Positions 1 through 9,680 of a stretch of DNA of 64,000 nt are shown here, piece after piece. The notes below the pieces were generated by a model, which saw nothing but the letters and a program-made list of their open reading frames with translations, was not told where the DNA came from and ran no database searches. Origin of the DNA: Engraulis encrasicolus (Eukaryota; Chordata; Actinopteri; Clupeiformes; Engraulidae); contig NC_085875.1 in assembly GCF_034702125.1 (NCBI RefSeq), positions 50,034,507 through 50,098,506 of the forward strand. Direction: 5' to 3'. Each line of letters opens with the position of its first letter. The stretch's first letter is position 1. Made by a program: the position numbers and the translations under genes.

Positions 1-10
1 ACAGCCTTTG

Positions 11-52
<42 letters not shown>

Positions 53-263
53 GCGGCTTAATTTGACTCAACACGGGAAACCTCACCCGGCCCGGACACG
101 GAAAGGATTGACAGATTGATAGCTCTTTCTCGATTCTGTGGGTGGTGGTGCATGGCCGTTCTTAGTTGGTGGAGCGATTTGTCTGGTTAATTCCGATAAC
201 GAACGAGACTCCTCCATGCTAAATAGTTACGCGGCCCCTGGCGGTCGGCGTCTCAACTTCTTA
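1..263 (+). rRNA. 18S rRNA gene fragment
   Basis: The sequence matches the conserved 3' half of eukaryotic 18S rRNA (the 'ttgactcaacacgggaaacc' block, the 'gatagctctttctcgattct' block and the 'gataacgaacgagactcc' block). It runs in from the window edge and stops abruptly in 'ctcaacttctta', where a normal gene would continue with gagggacaag. It is directly joined to a MITE end, so this is a broken, non-functional copy. The same 18S stretch recurs at 6,438-6,788. Confidence 0.93.
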
Positions 264-347
264 AGCCGGGCATACACTGTGTGATGTTTTCACTCGTGGG
301 TCTTAAGCTTCTGCTCACACTGCACGATGGAATTTCACTGTTTAAAG
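264..347 (-). mobile_element. End of a PIF/Harbinger-like MITE
   Basis: About 80 bp starting 'agccgggcatacactgtg' is a close reverse-complement match to the right end of the MITE at 23,434-23,973, including the 'cactcgtgggtcttaagctt' stretch. Only one end is present; the match fades near 347. The breakpoint with the 18S fragment falls at a TAA, the family's target triplet. It is a truncated copy with no coding content. Confidence 0.7.
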
Positions 348-403
348 CGCCCATGGCGTAAAAGTTTGGCCTTATGATGTTTTGGGGCCTGAAAATGAGT
401 TAC

Positions 404-740
404 CGCAGAGATACACCAGCGGCGATCTGAGCGAGTCGAGCGACGGAAGTAATTGACTTTGTATTGAGTCGAGAGACAAAAGCGATTCTGGAGACTGGAG
501 CGATTTGCGCGACGAGCGCGACAATTTGAAGTTGAAATCTTTTCAACTTTCTATGACGCGGTTCGGCGACAAGCCGCGACAGCCAATGACTGTATAGAGG
601 TCAGGGACCACAACCAATGGGAATGCTTGAATGCTTTGCCTTCTGCCTATACGGACATACTCTAGTCTCCTCAATCTCTCGTATCGCTTGCTGCTACACT
701 CTGTCGCTTGAATCGCGTCGCCGCTGGTGTATCTCTGCGG
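404..740 (+). mobile_element. 337-bp MITE, TTA target duplication
   Basis: Terminal inverted repeats of about 22 bp (ccgcagagatacaccagcgg at the left, its complement at the right) are flanked by the direct triplet TTA at 401-403 and 741-743. Inverted ends with a TWA duplication are typical of PIF/Harbinger non-autonomous elements, which is an inference since no transposase is present. A near-identical copy in the opposite orientation lies at 1,883-2,220. Confidence 0.8.
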
Positions 741-743
741 TTA

Positions 744-1879
744 CTCTGACCTCCTGAAGTCATCCCAGTGGTTTGCAATGTGTTACCAGAGACGGTCTTA
801 TACGAGACGGATCACTCATGAAACCTTCCATAGGAATGAACGAGACCATTTGGCTACGCGAACATGGCGTTTGCCGGCGTCACTCCCACCTGTCCGGTAA
901 CGAGAGCCAATTGCTTGCTGAGCTGCGCTGTCACTTATCCAATCATCTCGACGCCTCGACGTAAGTGCAAACGTTAACTTTTACGACTGCTCGTACCTAA
1001 TCGGTTTGTTTGCTGGCGGCCATGTGGTTTGTTTGCCGTCCGTGGAAACTTCATTGTGAATTGGGCAGAGAGCGCAAATCGACCATGAATCACCTTTCTG
1101 CGCGCATCCAAAACGCAGGTGCAGGACAAAGGGACTATAATCATGGAAACAAAAACAGCCATGCATAGACATGTGCACACCCGTTGTGTTTTTTCTTATG
1201 GTTGAAAACAATAGCCTAAGTAGCCCTAAGAAAATGAAAAACGGGAGCAAGTCTGCAAGACATTCAACTTTGATCCTTTTTGCTTTTTCTCTTAGGCCTA
1301 TATTTTCCACCGTTTGTCATCGCTATTATCAGTTTAGGCCTATAGGCAACAACAGGATATCACAATTTAAAACATCAATTTTGAGGCAGGCTACATCATT
1401 AATTTATTCAATAGCCTATGTTTTATTGTTATTGATGAGCAGGGACGACCATTGTGCTGACTGCTTAGGCTATCAGAAAATAAATCCAGTGTTCTTTTCT
1501 GTACGATGACCGAAGAATGGATGCCCGTTTGACAGCCGGCCGGAAGAGGTAAAGTCGGCGCAACTTGCTCCCACCGGCCGCAAAACAGAACATTGTCGTG
1601 GAATGTTGCGCATGCGCAGCTCAAAAATAGCATAAAGAAAAACGCTGTTTTAAAGTTTTTCTTTCATGTATGCGGTCATTCTAGACTGCCATTAGAAGCA
1701 GTTTTTCATTGTGATTCCAACCATGTAAGTTGTGTATCGCTGTGTTGTCCCACTGTCACACACATTATTTCCCCCATTCATTCTTATATACCCCATCACT
1801 GACTAATCTCAAATAGTCAGTTTGAGGCGTAGCCAAGATGGCCGCCGAGTGATGGGACTTATGGGAACAGGCTTTGGTG
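744..1879. other. Unassigned stretch between two MITEs
   Basis: No gene or repeat that I recognise. Short open frames occur (for example 773-964, 63 codons, followed directly by a gtaagt) but show no known motif and have no partner exon. The interval is bounded by two inverted copies of the same MITE, so it could be spacer caught between two insertions. Confidence 0.4.
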
Positions 1880-1882
1880 TTA

Positions 1883-2220
1883 CCGCAGAGATACACCAGC
1901 GGCGACGCGACTCAAGCGACAGAGTGTAGCAGCAAGCGATACGAGAGACTGAGGAGACTAGAGTATGTCCGTACAGGCAGAAGGCAAAGCATTCAAGCAT
2001 TCCCATTGGCTGTGGTCACTGACCTCTATACAGTCATTGGCTGTCGCGGCTTGTCGCCGAACCGCGTCATAAAAAGTTTAAAAGATTTCAACTTCAAATT
2101 GTCGCGCTCGTCGCGCAAATCGCTCTAGTCTCCAGAATCGCTTTTGTCTCTCGACTCAATACAAAGTCAATTACTTCCGTCGCGCGACTCGCTCAGATCG
2201 CCGCTGGTGTATTTCTGCGG
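1883..2220 (-). mobile_element. 338-bp MITE, inverted copy
   Basis: Same family as 404-740 but inverted: the left end starts 'ccgcagagatacaccagcgg' and the interior matches the reverse complement of the first copy. It is flanked by TTA at 1,880-1,882 and 2,221-2,223. The interior includes stem-forming 'gcgcgacgagcgcgac'-type sequence. No coding content. Confidence 0.8.
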
Positions 2221-2223
2221 TTA

Positions 2224-3115
2224 CTGTGTACACAGAGCTGTGCGGAAAGTTCCTCCCAGTTTGTAAACAAACTCTGACACAGCATCCAATTGACGCAAAG
2301 CTTGTGTGTGCCCGAGATGTCTTCATGCCCTCGTTCGCTAATGAAAATTCCTCACGCCCTCAACTCGTCCACACCCTCTCTCCACCTCACTAGCACGCCC
2401 ATTCATTTGAAAACTCTATAAATACCAGCAGAACACCACATACGTACCGGTTCAATGTCTGAGGGAACATTTTCCGGACTCATGCTTACACAATCTGGGA
2501 CAATACAGAGCAAGTTATGGCCAACACCTGACGCTGAAGTCTGGATCAATACCACCAAGCCTCCTGAACAAGTTAGTCATGAAAAGCTTCCAGTCTGTAT
2601 CACAGTCTCATGGCTAACTAGCCTGCATTATTAGCTGTGGAGGGGGAAAAAACCCATGCATTAGCCATGAAAGCTACACTGCTACAAAAGCAATAGCCAT
2701 ACTCTGTCTTGTTTTTCTTGGGAAATCAACTGTAAAATATGACCATGGTCTTTTGAACTTATATGTACATCAAGCATGAGCACACAATTAACTAAATAGT
2801 TTTGATGGAAATGAAACCTTGACGACCGGGCTAGCGGCTATGTTGGCCCACCTGCCGTCAAATAACACAGGCATCCAGCTAGCTAGCTAACAAGGAATGT
2901 GATGTTGACAATTATTCTATTAAACACCAATTTAACAAGACCAAAATTGCTCAACATTTCGTTGGTTGACCAAGGAGGGTCCTGTGGTTGAAAACAAGGC
3001 ATTTTTAAATGTGAAAACATGATTTATTTAGGAAACCCTTTTTGTTGGTTGTGGTGGTGCGGTACATATTCATTCCCATGAAGACTGGTGTTCGTAGTTT
3101 CACCTAGGGATGTTA
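2224..3115. other. Unassigned, no gene seen
   Basis: Non-coding sequence by inspection. A TATA-box-like 'ctctataaatacc' lies near 2,415 but no open frame or exon follows it convincingly, so no promoter is claimed. The right limit is the terminal repeat of a Tc1 relic. Confidence 0.35.
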
Positions 3116-4626
3116 CAGTGAGGAGAATAAGTATTTGATCCCTTGCTGATTTTGTTGGTTTGTCCACTAATAAAGACATGATCATTCTATAATATTAATG
3201 ATAAAATGTATTCTAATATAGAGAGACAGAATATCAAAAAGAAAATCTAGAAAATAACTTTGAAGAATATATTTTAATTGATTTGTATTCCATTGAGGAA
3301 AATAAGTATTTGACCCCTCTAGTCAATGAAGACAAAATACTTGGTGGCAAAGCCCTTGTTTTCTCATACAGAGGTCAGATGTTTCTTTCAGTTAATGACA
3401 ATGTTTGTGGATATATTAGAAATGATTTTTGCCCACTTTTCTTTGCAGATCATCTCTAAATCACTTAAGTTGTATGACTGTAGCTTGCCAAATGGGAGCT
3501 TCTGTTCCCTTCACAGGATTATTATAGGGTTAATGTTTGGAAACTGTCTAGGCCACTTCATGACCTTAATGTGCTTCTGCTTGAGCTACTCCTTCGTTGT
3601 TTGGGCTGTATGTTATGGATTATTATCATTTTGGGAGGCCAATCCATGACCCACCTTCAGTCTTGTTTTGGTGGGAAAGAGGTTGGCATGCAGCATTGTA
3701 CGTTTACATGTCTCCCTCCATCCATTTCTTGACGATGTGAAGTTGGCCTGTGTCTTGGCCAGGCAAACAACCTCAAAACATAATGTTACCACTTTCATTT
3801 ATGATGTTGGAGAAGGTGTTGTTCTTGGGATCATAGGCAGCATTTCTCTTCCTCCAAACACATCGAGTTGTGTTAATGCCAAACAGTTTGATTTTGGTGT
3901 CATCTGATTCCAGCACCTCCCAATCATATCCTAATCCAGTTTGACGTTCATTGGCAAACCTCAGGTGAGCCTGAACAGGTTCCTTCTGAAGCCAGGGTAC
4001 CATACATGCACTGCAGGATTTTAATCCGCTGTGGTATCAAGTGTTTCCAATAGTTTTCTTAGTGATTGAGGTCCCAGCTGCCTTGGGATCATTTCCTAGC
4101 TCCTCCCATACAGTTTTAAGGTGCTTTATCTCCTTTTTTCTGGTTATTAAATTCCCACAAGGTCAAATCTTGTATGGAACCAGAGACAGGCCTAAGATTG
4201 ATGATTGATGATCATTTTGTATGGCCTAAAATTGGGAAGAAATGCACCAACAGTTTGCTCTTTAATATCCAGGAGCCCATTTCAGCCGTCTTTGAGTTCT
4301 AAAATCTTGTCCCTGACATCCTTAGACAGCTTTTTGGTCTGTCCCATGTTGGCGAGTTTAGTTTGATTGATTGACCGATTCTATGGACTGATTCTGCAGA
4401 TTCAATGTGTCTTTTGTGTAGGTTACTATTAACAGGTGTGTTCAATTCAGATAACAAGTTAATTGGAAGTGCCATTTGATCTGCGGGATCAGAACTCTTA
4501 ATGGTTGGCAGGGGATCAAATACTTATTTCCCTCAATTAAATATACATCAATTATTATATATTCTTCAGAGTTAATTTCTGGATTTTCTTTTTGATATTC
4601 TGTCTCTCCATATTAGAATACATACT
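3116..4626 (-). mobile_element. Degenerate Tc1-like transposon
   Basis: The left end begins 'cagtgaggagaataagtatt' and repeats a related motif about 180 bp inward (gaggaaaataagtatttgac, about 3,295). This is the IR/DR layout of fish Tc1 elements, with paired binding repeats in each long inverted repeat. The right inverted repeat (about 4,508-4,626) matches the left one in reverse but lacks its outermost ~75 bp, so the element is truncated and cannot move. The interior carries a decayed transposase on the minus strand. Confidence 0.85.
3345..4347 (-). pseudogene. Tc1-like transposase pseudogene
   Basis: Read on the minus strand from an ATG at 4,347 (a MGQTKKLSKD-type start), the sequence resembles Tc1 cut-and-paste transposases, which bind the element ends through N-terminal helix-turn-helix domains and cut DNA with a DD34E catalytic triad. 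The clearest block is the SDDTKIKLFG-type first-aspartate motif followed by a VWRKRNAAYDPKNN-type stretch (encoded around 3,800-3,930). The frame is broken repeatedly by stops and shifts, and only pieces of 60-76 codons remain open. It lies wholly inside the truncated Tc1 element. Family identity is clear; activity is excluded. Confidence 0.82.
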
Positions 4627-5551
4627 TCGTGGGGCACTTTTACATCAACATATGGAAGCCACAACATTTATAGTCGCTTAGGGACTTTGAATTAAGCAAA
4701 ACTTTCATGTAGGAAGTGGACCAGAAGTCCGCCATGTTTTCTCACTGAATCAAAGAGCACGGGGTCTTGGCGCCATTGTGTGGCCAACGAGCATGCGTGG
4801 AACGACCGGATTTACTGTAATTCTGAATAAAAGGTTACATGACAGAGGAACGTGTTTAATCAGATTTAAAAGAGGAATATACCACCCACTTTAATCAGAC
4901 TTAAACTTAAATCCTGTTCGTTAAGTATTTACATGATATTTTTGAGTGGAATTAAGTGGAATTAAGTTTTAATCAGATTTAAAGTGAGTTAAATCGGACT
5001 TGCGCGTAGCCTATTGCAAGCTGTTGCATATTATTTGCTTGATGCAAAGTTGTGATGGCATACACGCTCTCGTTGACATGCTTGTGTGCATGGTTGCATC
5101 GTTTCGCAAGACTTTATTGCAATAACACAGTGGAAGGGCCGTTTACTTCCTATCTCAGTGTCCTTGACTGAAACAAGTTGCAAAACTCCACACTTCCGAA
5201 TCCTTTGCGATCGGCACTACAGTGATTCTTATCAGAAGGCTTGTGCCTACCCATAGACATAGACCCTTAAAATACAAACATGAGCGAATATTGAATAAAG
5301 ATCAGCCAACGACCGTCGGGTAGCATGCTCATGAAAGCGACAGGGAGTGGAGAAGTGGCGCAAAAATGTATCGTAAGATGTTTGCTACTGTGCGACAGCA
5401 CCACCACTATTTCATGACTGCATAAACTTCTTCGTCATGGATAAATGGGCAACAATACTTTTCCAGCCAGGATTGCACTGAAAAGTAGGCTACTGCTGTT
5501 AAAAAAGGTCATGGGTGTGCAGCACCGACGCCTGCGTGTCTGTGTGTGAGG
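4627..5551. other. Unassigned non-coding stretch
   Basis: No gene recognised. Around 4,850-5,000 there are several repeats of ttaatcagattta / ttaagtggaatta-type AT-rich motifs that could be the end of an unidentified mobile element. The remainder is featureless by eye. Confidence 0.35.
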
Positions 5552-5559
5552 GAGGGGAG

Positions 5560-5758
5560 CAGTGTTGCCAGATGTGTCTGACCAAATCCCGCCCAAAAGG
5601 TTCTCAAAAGCCGCCAAAATGCGCTCATTGACTTCTATAGGCCCAAAACGGCTGAGGAAAAAAAAAAAGCCAAATGGCCCATTTTTCCCGTTTTTGCCCG
5701 CCGACGCTCATCCCAAGTTGCCCAATTGCGCGGGCACCCGCCCAATCTGGCAACACTA
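5560..5758. mobile_element. 199-bp hAT MITE
   Basis: Ends cagtgttgccagat ... atctggcaacacta form terminal inverted repeats, flanked by an exact 8-bp direct repeat GAGGGGAG (5,552-5,559 and 5,759-5,766). An 8-bp duplication and CAGTG ends are diagnostic of the hAT superfamily. The interior is non-coding and carries 'ttgacttctataggcccaaa'-type sequence, also seen in diverged form in the related MITE at 25,832-26,029. Confidence 0.9.
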
Positions 5759-5894
5759 GAGGGGAGGAGAGAGACGCGGAGCAGCTGAGACGAGTGTCGC
5801 GACTTGCGAAATAGCAGGCAATTGTTTTTCAATGTTTCAGTGAGATATTAACAAAAATGCTTCCTATTGGTTTTCGTCTCTGGTGGTATTGTAG

Positions 5895-6051
5895 TCACAT
5901 TTTTCTTTTTTTGACGAAAATATAGATCAATATTGTTATATTTTTCGTACAAACGCATGCTGTTTTTTCCGTCATCGTTTTATTGTCATCAGGGGAAAAA
6001 CAATCGTTAACATAATTAAGACAAAAATATTTCGTCACGAAATTAACACTG
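5895..6051. mobile_element. Possible hAT MITE end
   Basis: Read from the right, the sequence begins 'cagtgttaatttcgtgacg' and continues with repeated acgaaaata/tttcgt motifs, a layout common among fish hAT MITEs. I could not find a convincing partner end or duplication on the left, so this is a tentative, probably truncated, copy. Confidence 0.4.
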
Positions 6052-6197
6052 GTAAATAACAAAGCAAGTGCTACGAAGACAGTGCAGGGCGACCCATTTT
6101 GAAATGATAACACTTAATAAACAGAAGGAGGGCCTGAACATCAACCAAACTTATCCAGAACAACATCTATACTGTCTAAAAGAGCCAGCAGCAACAA

Positions 6198-6440
6198 CTA
6201 TATGTTTTGCTTTGCACTGCGCAGGTACAAAATTGCATCAGCAGTGTCGGGATTCAGGCGAGAGCGTCTGGCCTCAATAATGCGCCCTGCTGCGCTGAAG
6301 GAGTGCTCGCTCGCAGCACTTGTTGCTGTTATGCAAAAAAATCGCCTGGCCAGGTGCTGTAGTCTTGGTAATGTCTGAGTTTGTTTTTTCCCAGAACGAA
6401 AGTAGATTTTCTTCTGCCGATGCGTCGATGTGTAAGGTTG
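6198..6440 (-). pseudogene. hAT (zf-BED) transposase, C-terminal piece 8 of 8
   Basis: The minus-strand frame encodes the hAT C-terminal dimerisation domain: an ARRFF block, then TSAASEHSFSAAG (the family's TSxxSER.FS.aG signature) and LNPDTADAILYLRS, ending at a TAG at 6,198. Upstream codons (HIDASAEENLLSFWEK) are the usual lead-in to that domain. They run straight into an 18S rRNA fragment at a GGTTG. The same GGTTG at 23,062-23,066 is followed, in the matching frame, by the preceding part of the same type of transposase. This piece is therefore the 3' end of the gene that starts near 55,978. A one-base shift separates the FWEK block from the ARRFF block. Confidence 0.85.
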
Positions 6441-6788
6441 ACTCAACACGGGAAACCTCACCCGGCCCGGACACGGAAAGGATTGACAGATTGATAGCTC
6501 TTTCTCGATTCTGTGGGTGGTGGTGCATGGCCGTTCTTAGTTGGTGGAGTGATTTGTCTGGTTAATTCCGATAACGAACGAGACTCCTCCATGCTAAATA
6601 GTTACGCGGCCCCTGGCGGTCGGCGTCTCAACTTCTTAGAGGGACAAGTGGCTTTTAGCCACGCGAGATGGAGCAATAACAGCTCTGTGATACCCTTAGA
6701 TGTCCGGGGCTGCACGCGCGCCACAATGGGTGGATCAGCGTGTGTCTACTCTGCGCCGACAGGCGCGGGTAACCCGCTGAATGAACCC
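6438..6788 (+). rRNA. 18S rRNA gene fragment
   Basis: Conserved 18S sequence from 'ttgactcaacacgggaaacc' through 'gcgggtaacccgctgaatga'. It starts inside a hAT transposase pseudogene and ends where the gene should continue toward the 18S 3' end, so both ends are broken. It is joined to a 100-bp unknown segment and then to 28S sequence, with no ITS1, 5.8S or ITS2. Confidence 0.93.
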
Positions 6789-6889
6789 CGGAGCCAAGCA
6801 ATATGGTGCGTTTCTGACCTAGAGGCATAGGAACCAGGCAGGGCGAGATTACCCGTGGCAGGGACCATCCTGTACCAGGCCCCCTCGCT
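6789..6889 (+). other. Segment shared with the R2-like element 5' leader
   Basis: About 75 bp here (gacctagaggcataggaacc ... caggccccctcgctc) is clearly related to 7,760-7,836 inside the 5' leader of R2-like copy 1. It sits between an 18S fragment and a 28S fragment, so it is probably a scrap of another retrotransposon leader left at an rDNA rearrangement point. Confidence 0.55.
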
Positions 6890-7467
6890 CCATATCCGCA
6901 GCAGGTCTCCAAGGTGAACATGCCTCTGGCATGTTAGAACAAGGCGGGTAAGGGAAGTCGGCAAGTCAGATCCGTAACTTCGGGATAAGGATTGACTCTG
7001 AGGGCTGGGCCGGTCGGGCTGGGGTGCGAAGCGGGGCTGGGCCCGAGCCGCGGCTGGAGGAGCGGCTGTCCCTCAGAACCGGTTTTCTGCCTCTGTTTGT
7101 CGCGCCGGAAAGCGGCGTGGGGCGGGTCCCTCGTTTCGCGCGTGCGCCACCTCGGGGGTTGCGCGCGCGGCTGGGGGTTGCCCGTCTCGCGTTGCCTACG
7201 GCGCGCGGCTCTGGCGGTGGCCGGACCTCCGGGGTGCGCGGCGGCGACTCTGGACGTGCGCCGGGCCCTTCTCGCGGATCTCCCCAGCTACGGCTCGCGT
7301 CGGACCCCTCGCCTCGTCTCGGCTTCACGGACGGGGCGGACGGGGGTCCACCCGGCGCGTCGCCTCGGCCGGCGCCTAGCAGCCGACTCAGAACTGGTGC
7401 GGACCAGGGGAATCCGACTGTTTAATTAAAACAAAGCATCGCGAAGGCCCCAGCGGGTGTTGACGCG

Positions 7468-7499
<32 letters not shown>

Positions 7500-7684
7500 A
7501 GTGAAGAAATTCAATGAAGCGCGGATAAACGGCGGGAGTAACTATGACTCTCTTAGGGAGGCGCATAGATAAAAGGTCGATTTCTCACACCTTACATACC
7601 TGCTATCTAGCGAAACCACAGCCAAGGGAAAGAGCTTGGCAGAATCAGCGGGGAAAGAAGACCCTGTTGAAGCTCGACTCTGGG
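6890..7684 (+). rRNA. 28S rRNA gene fragment with a scar between the R2 and R1 sites
   Basis: The sequence follows 28S rRNA from 'cagcaggtctccaagg' through a GC-rich expansion segment and 'ccgactgtttaattaaaaca' to 'aactatgactctctta' at 7,555. There, exactly at the classical R2 target, the next ~68 bp of 28S are missing and replaced by 39 unrelated bases (7,556-7,594). 28S then resumes at 'ctatctagcgaaaccacagc' and ends at 'gactct' (about 7,684), where R2-like copy 1 begins. Interrupted and non-functional. Confidence 0.9.
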
Positions 7685-7978
7685 GTGTCGATGCGATGTG
7701 ACTTCTGCTGAGCGCTCCGATTAAGAAAGTGCGTGAAGGGACGAGCGTACTTCCCACCGACCTAGAGGAATAGGAACCAGGCAAGCCGAGACTACCTGAG
7801 GCAGAGATTCTCCCGCTCCAGGCCCCCTCGCTCACCAGTCTGGTCGAAACGCGCGAATCATCCCCAGTGCTAGTGGCGAAGCACTGGAAAGTCAGCCCTC
7901 CGTCGTCATGGTGCAACGACGGTAGTATTAGCCCCCGGCGAAATGGCGTCCCGCCGCGGTATCAGCCGCCCCCTTTAA

Positions 7979-9672
7979 CTCATTGGCTGCCAGCCATTTT
8001 CATAAAAGAGTACCTCGGAGTGCCAGAGATTTTTCAGCATTTTGGGCGTTTTTTGGAGGCTCACAGAAAATTGAGTTCTGTGTCTATGTCAACGCCATAC
8101 CTATCAAAACACAGATTAGACGCTCATCTGTCAGCAGAAAAAAACGGTGTCTCTCTACCCCTTTCCGTTCTTTCATAATCATCTGTTGAAATTAAGTGGA
8201 ATTCGCCAAAATGCTGCTTTCTAGCCAAAAAGCTGAGAAAACGCCATTTGAAGTAGAACTATAACTGCAAACGTTTTTGCCCATAATGGCATCGTCCTAA
8301 CAACTCCAAACCTATCAGATGCTATTACAGAGTCTTCTGTCATCTGTAGCCTGAACAAAAGATCGTTTGTATGACCTTTTCAACCTAATATACTGAAATA
8401 TAATGGGGGTCGACTCAAAAACAAGGGTGTTTTGGTTTAGTTGCTGGCGCGCAGAATGGATCATGACAGCAGGTGCCCCTAACTCCGGGAACTCCCTCCC
8501 TCCCCCTCCCCCTCTGATTGTGCGCTCTGTACCCTCGTTGGAGAACGAATAACAGCTGGTTTATTTCCTCCAGAAATAGTACCGTGCTGTATCTTGTGGG
8601 GGAGGGAGGCAGGTAGGCAGGCAGCTCCGCTTAGCGTAGCTTACTGCAGCTTCTTTGGCAGAGCGGACACTTTGCAGATTGATGATTACTGTAATCATGG
8701 TTCTGCTATAGTGATCTTGTCATATATTGTTCAATGAATTTTCTTTTGATAAAGTACTGATCACATATCCAACATTTGGATTGGAGCCGATTGGAGTGGT
8801 GAAGGCTAGCTGGTCTGAGGCTAAGTGCAATGCTTTCTCATGTGAGCTGACTGTATCTGACCAGACACAAAGGCTACTCTGTTCCAAGAATCTGCAACCC
8901 CCCTGTCTTTTTTGATGATACAGTAAGCTGATCATACTATACAGATCCATAAAAAATAACTAGAATGAGTAAAAATAGTTGACTTACCAAGGCTCCTGTA
9001 TTTAGGCTTAGTTGTAAGTTGTTAGCGATTTCGTGCTAGCTAGCTAGCTAGCGTAGCAAAATTTATAGCCAAGCATTCCCAACATCACCACTAGTCCTGT
9101 GCATTCTCCTGTTAGATGATATTTTGTAAGCATCATCCTGATGTTGTGTAGGCTGATCACATTATCCAAAATGAAAGGTTGCCACACAGATCATCTCATG
9201 GTGTATTTTGGGCAAGCTAGCTGCAATGCCTTCTAGCTAGATAGCAACTGGGGGTTGTATTTTGGTCATGAGAGGAAGGGGTTTTTTTGGTCAGGCTCTG
9301 ACACTAAAATCAGTAGCCTACCTGTGTTAAAATCAGAGGACAAGAAAGTAGACTACTGTCACAGGTGCTTTACTTTCAAAAATGATTTTGCTATGCTACT
9401 TTTGAGATTATAATAGTAAAAAAGGGGTGTTTTTGTCTTGACATTTCCTCCTGGTCTGAACTAAAGCCATGCCTTGACTGTTCCTAAGGACACTTCTGCC
9501 ACCTACAGGAACAGTTAGAAAATGCCTAGAGGCTTGAAATTTATACAGAAGATAGGTCAGACCGTCCTCGAGGCCTGGCTGTAAAAAAACGCAATTGTCG
9601 GCGAACGACGTCGAAGGTAGGGGAAGTCACTATTTGAAATGACGTCATTCGACGGCCAAGGCAGCCAATGAG
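7979..9672. mobile_element. 1.7-kb piggyBac-type non-autonomous element
   Basis: Inverted ends ctcattggctgcc / ggcagccaatgag are flanked by TTAA at 7,975-7,978 and 9,673-9,676, the piggyBac target duplication. No transposase is visible; the interior includes a short (tagc)n run near 9,040. It sits in the leader of R2-like copy 1 and ends 8 bp before the first ATG of that element's ORF, so it must affect the leader RNA but leaves the main frame open. Confidence 0.85.
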
Positions 9673-9680
9673 TTAAATAA

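Noticed and set aside
773..964. A 63-codon frame followed by a gtaagt donor as a host exon
   Set aside because: No recognisable motif, no partner exon and no acceptor evidence; a single gtaagt is common by chance.
6966..7429. Long open frames of 120-145 codons on both strands
   Set aside because: They lie in the GC-rich 28S expansion segment and encode only Arg/Pro/Gly-rich low-complexity sequence.
7979..9672. Part of the R2-like protein N-terminus hidden in the 1.7-kb interval
   Set aside because: The interval is bounded by TTAA and inverted ends, so it is an insertion; an in-frame stop also precedes the ORF's first ATG with or without it.
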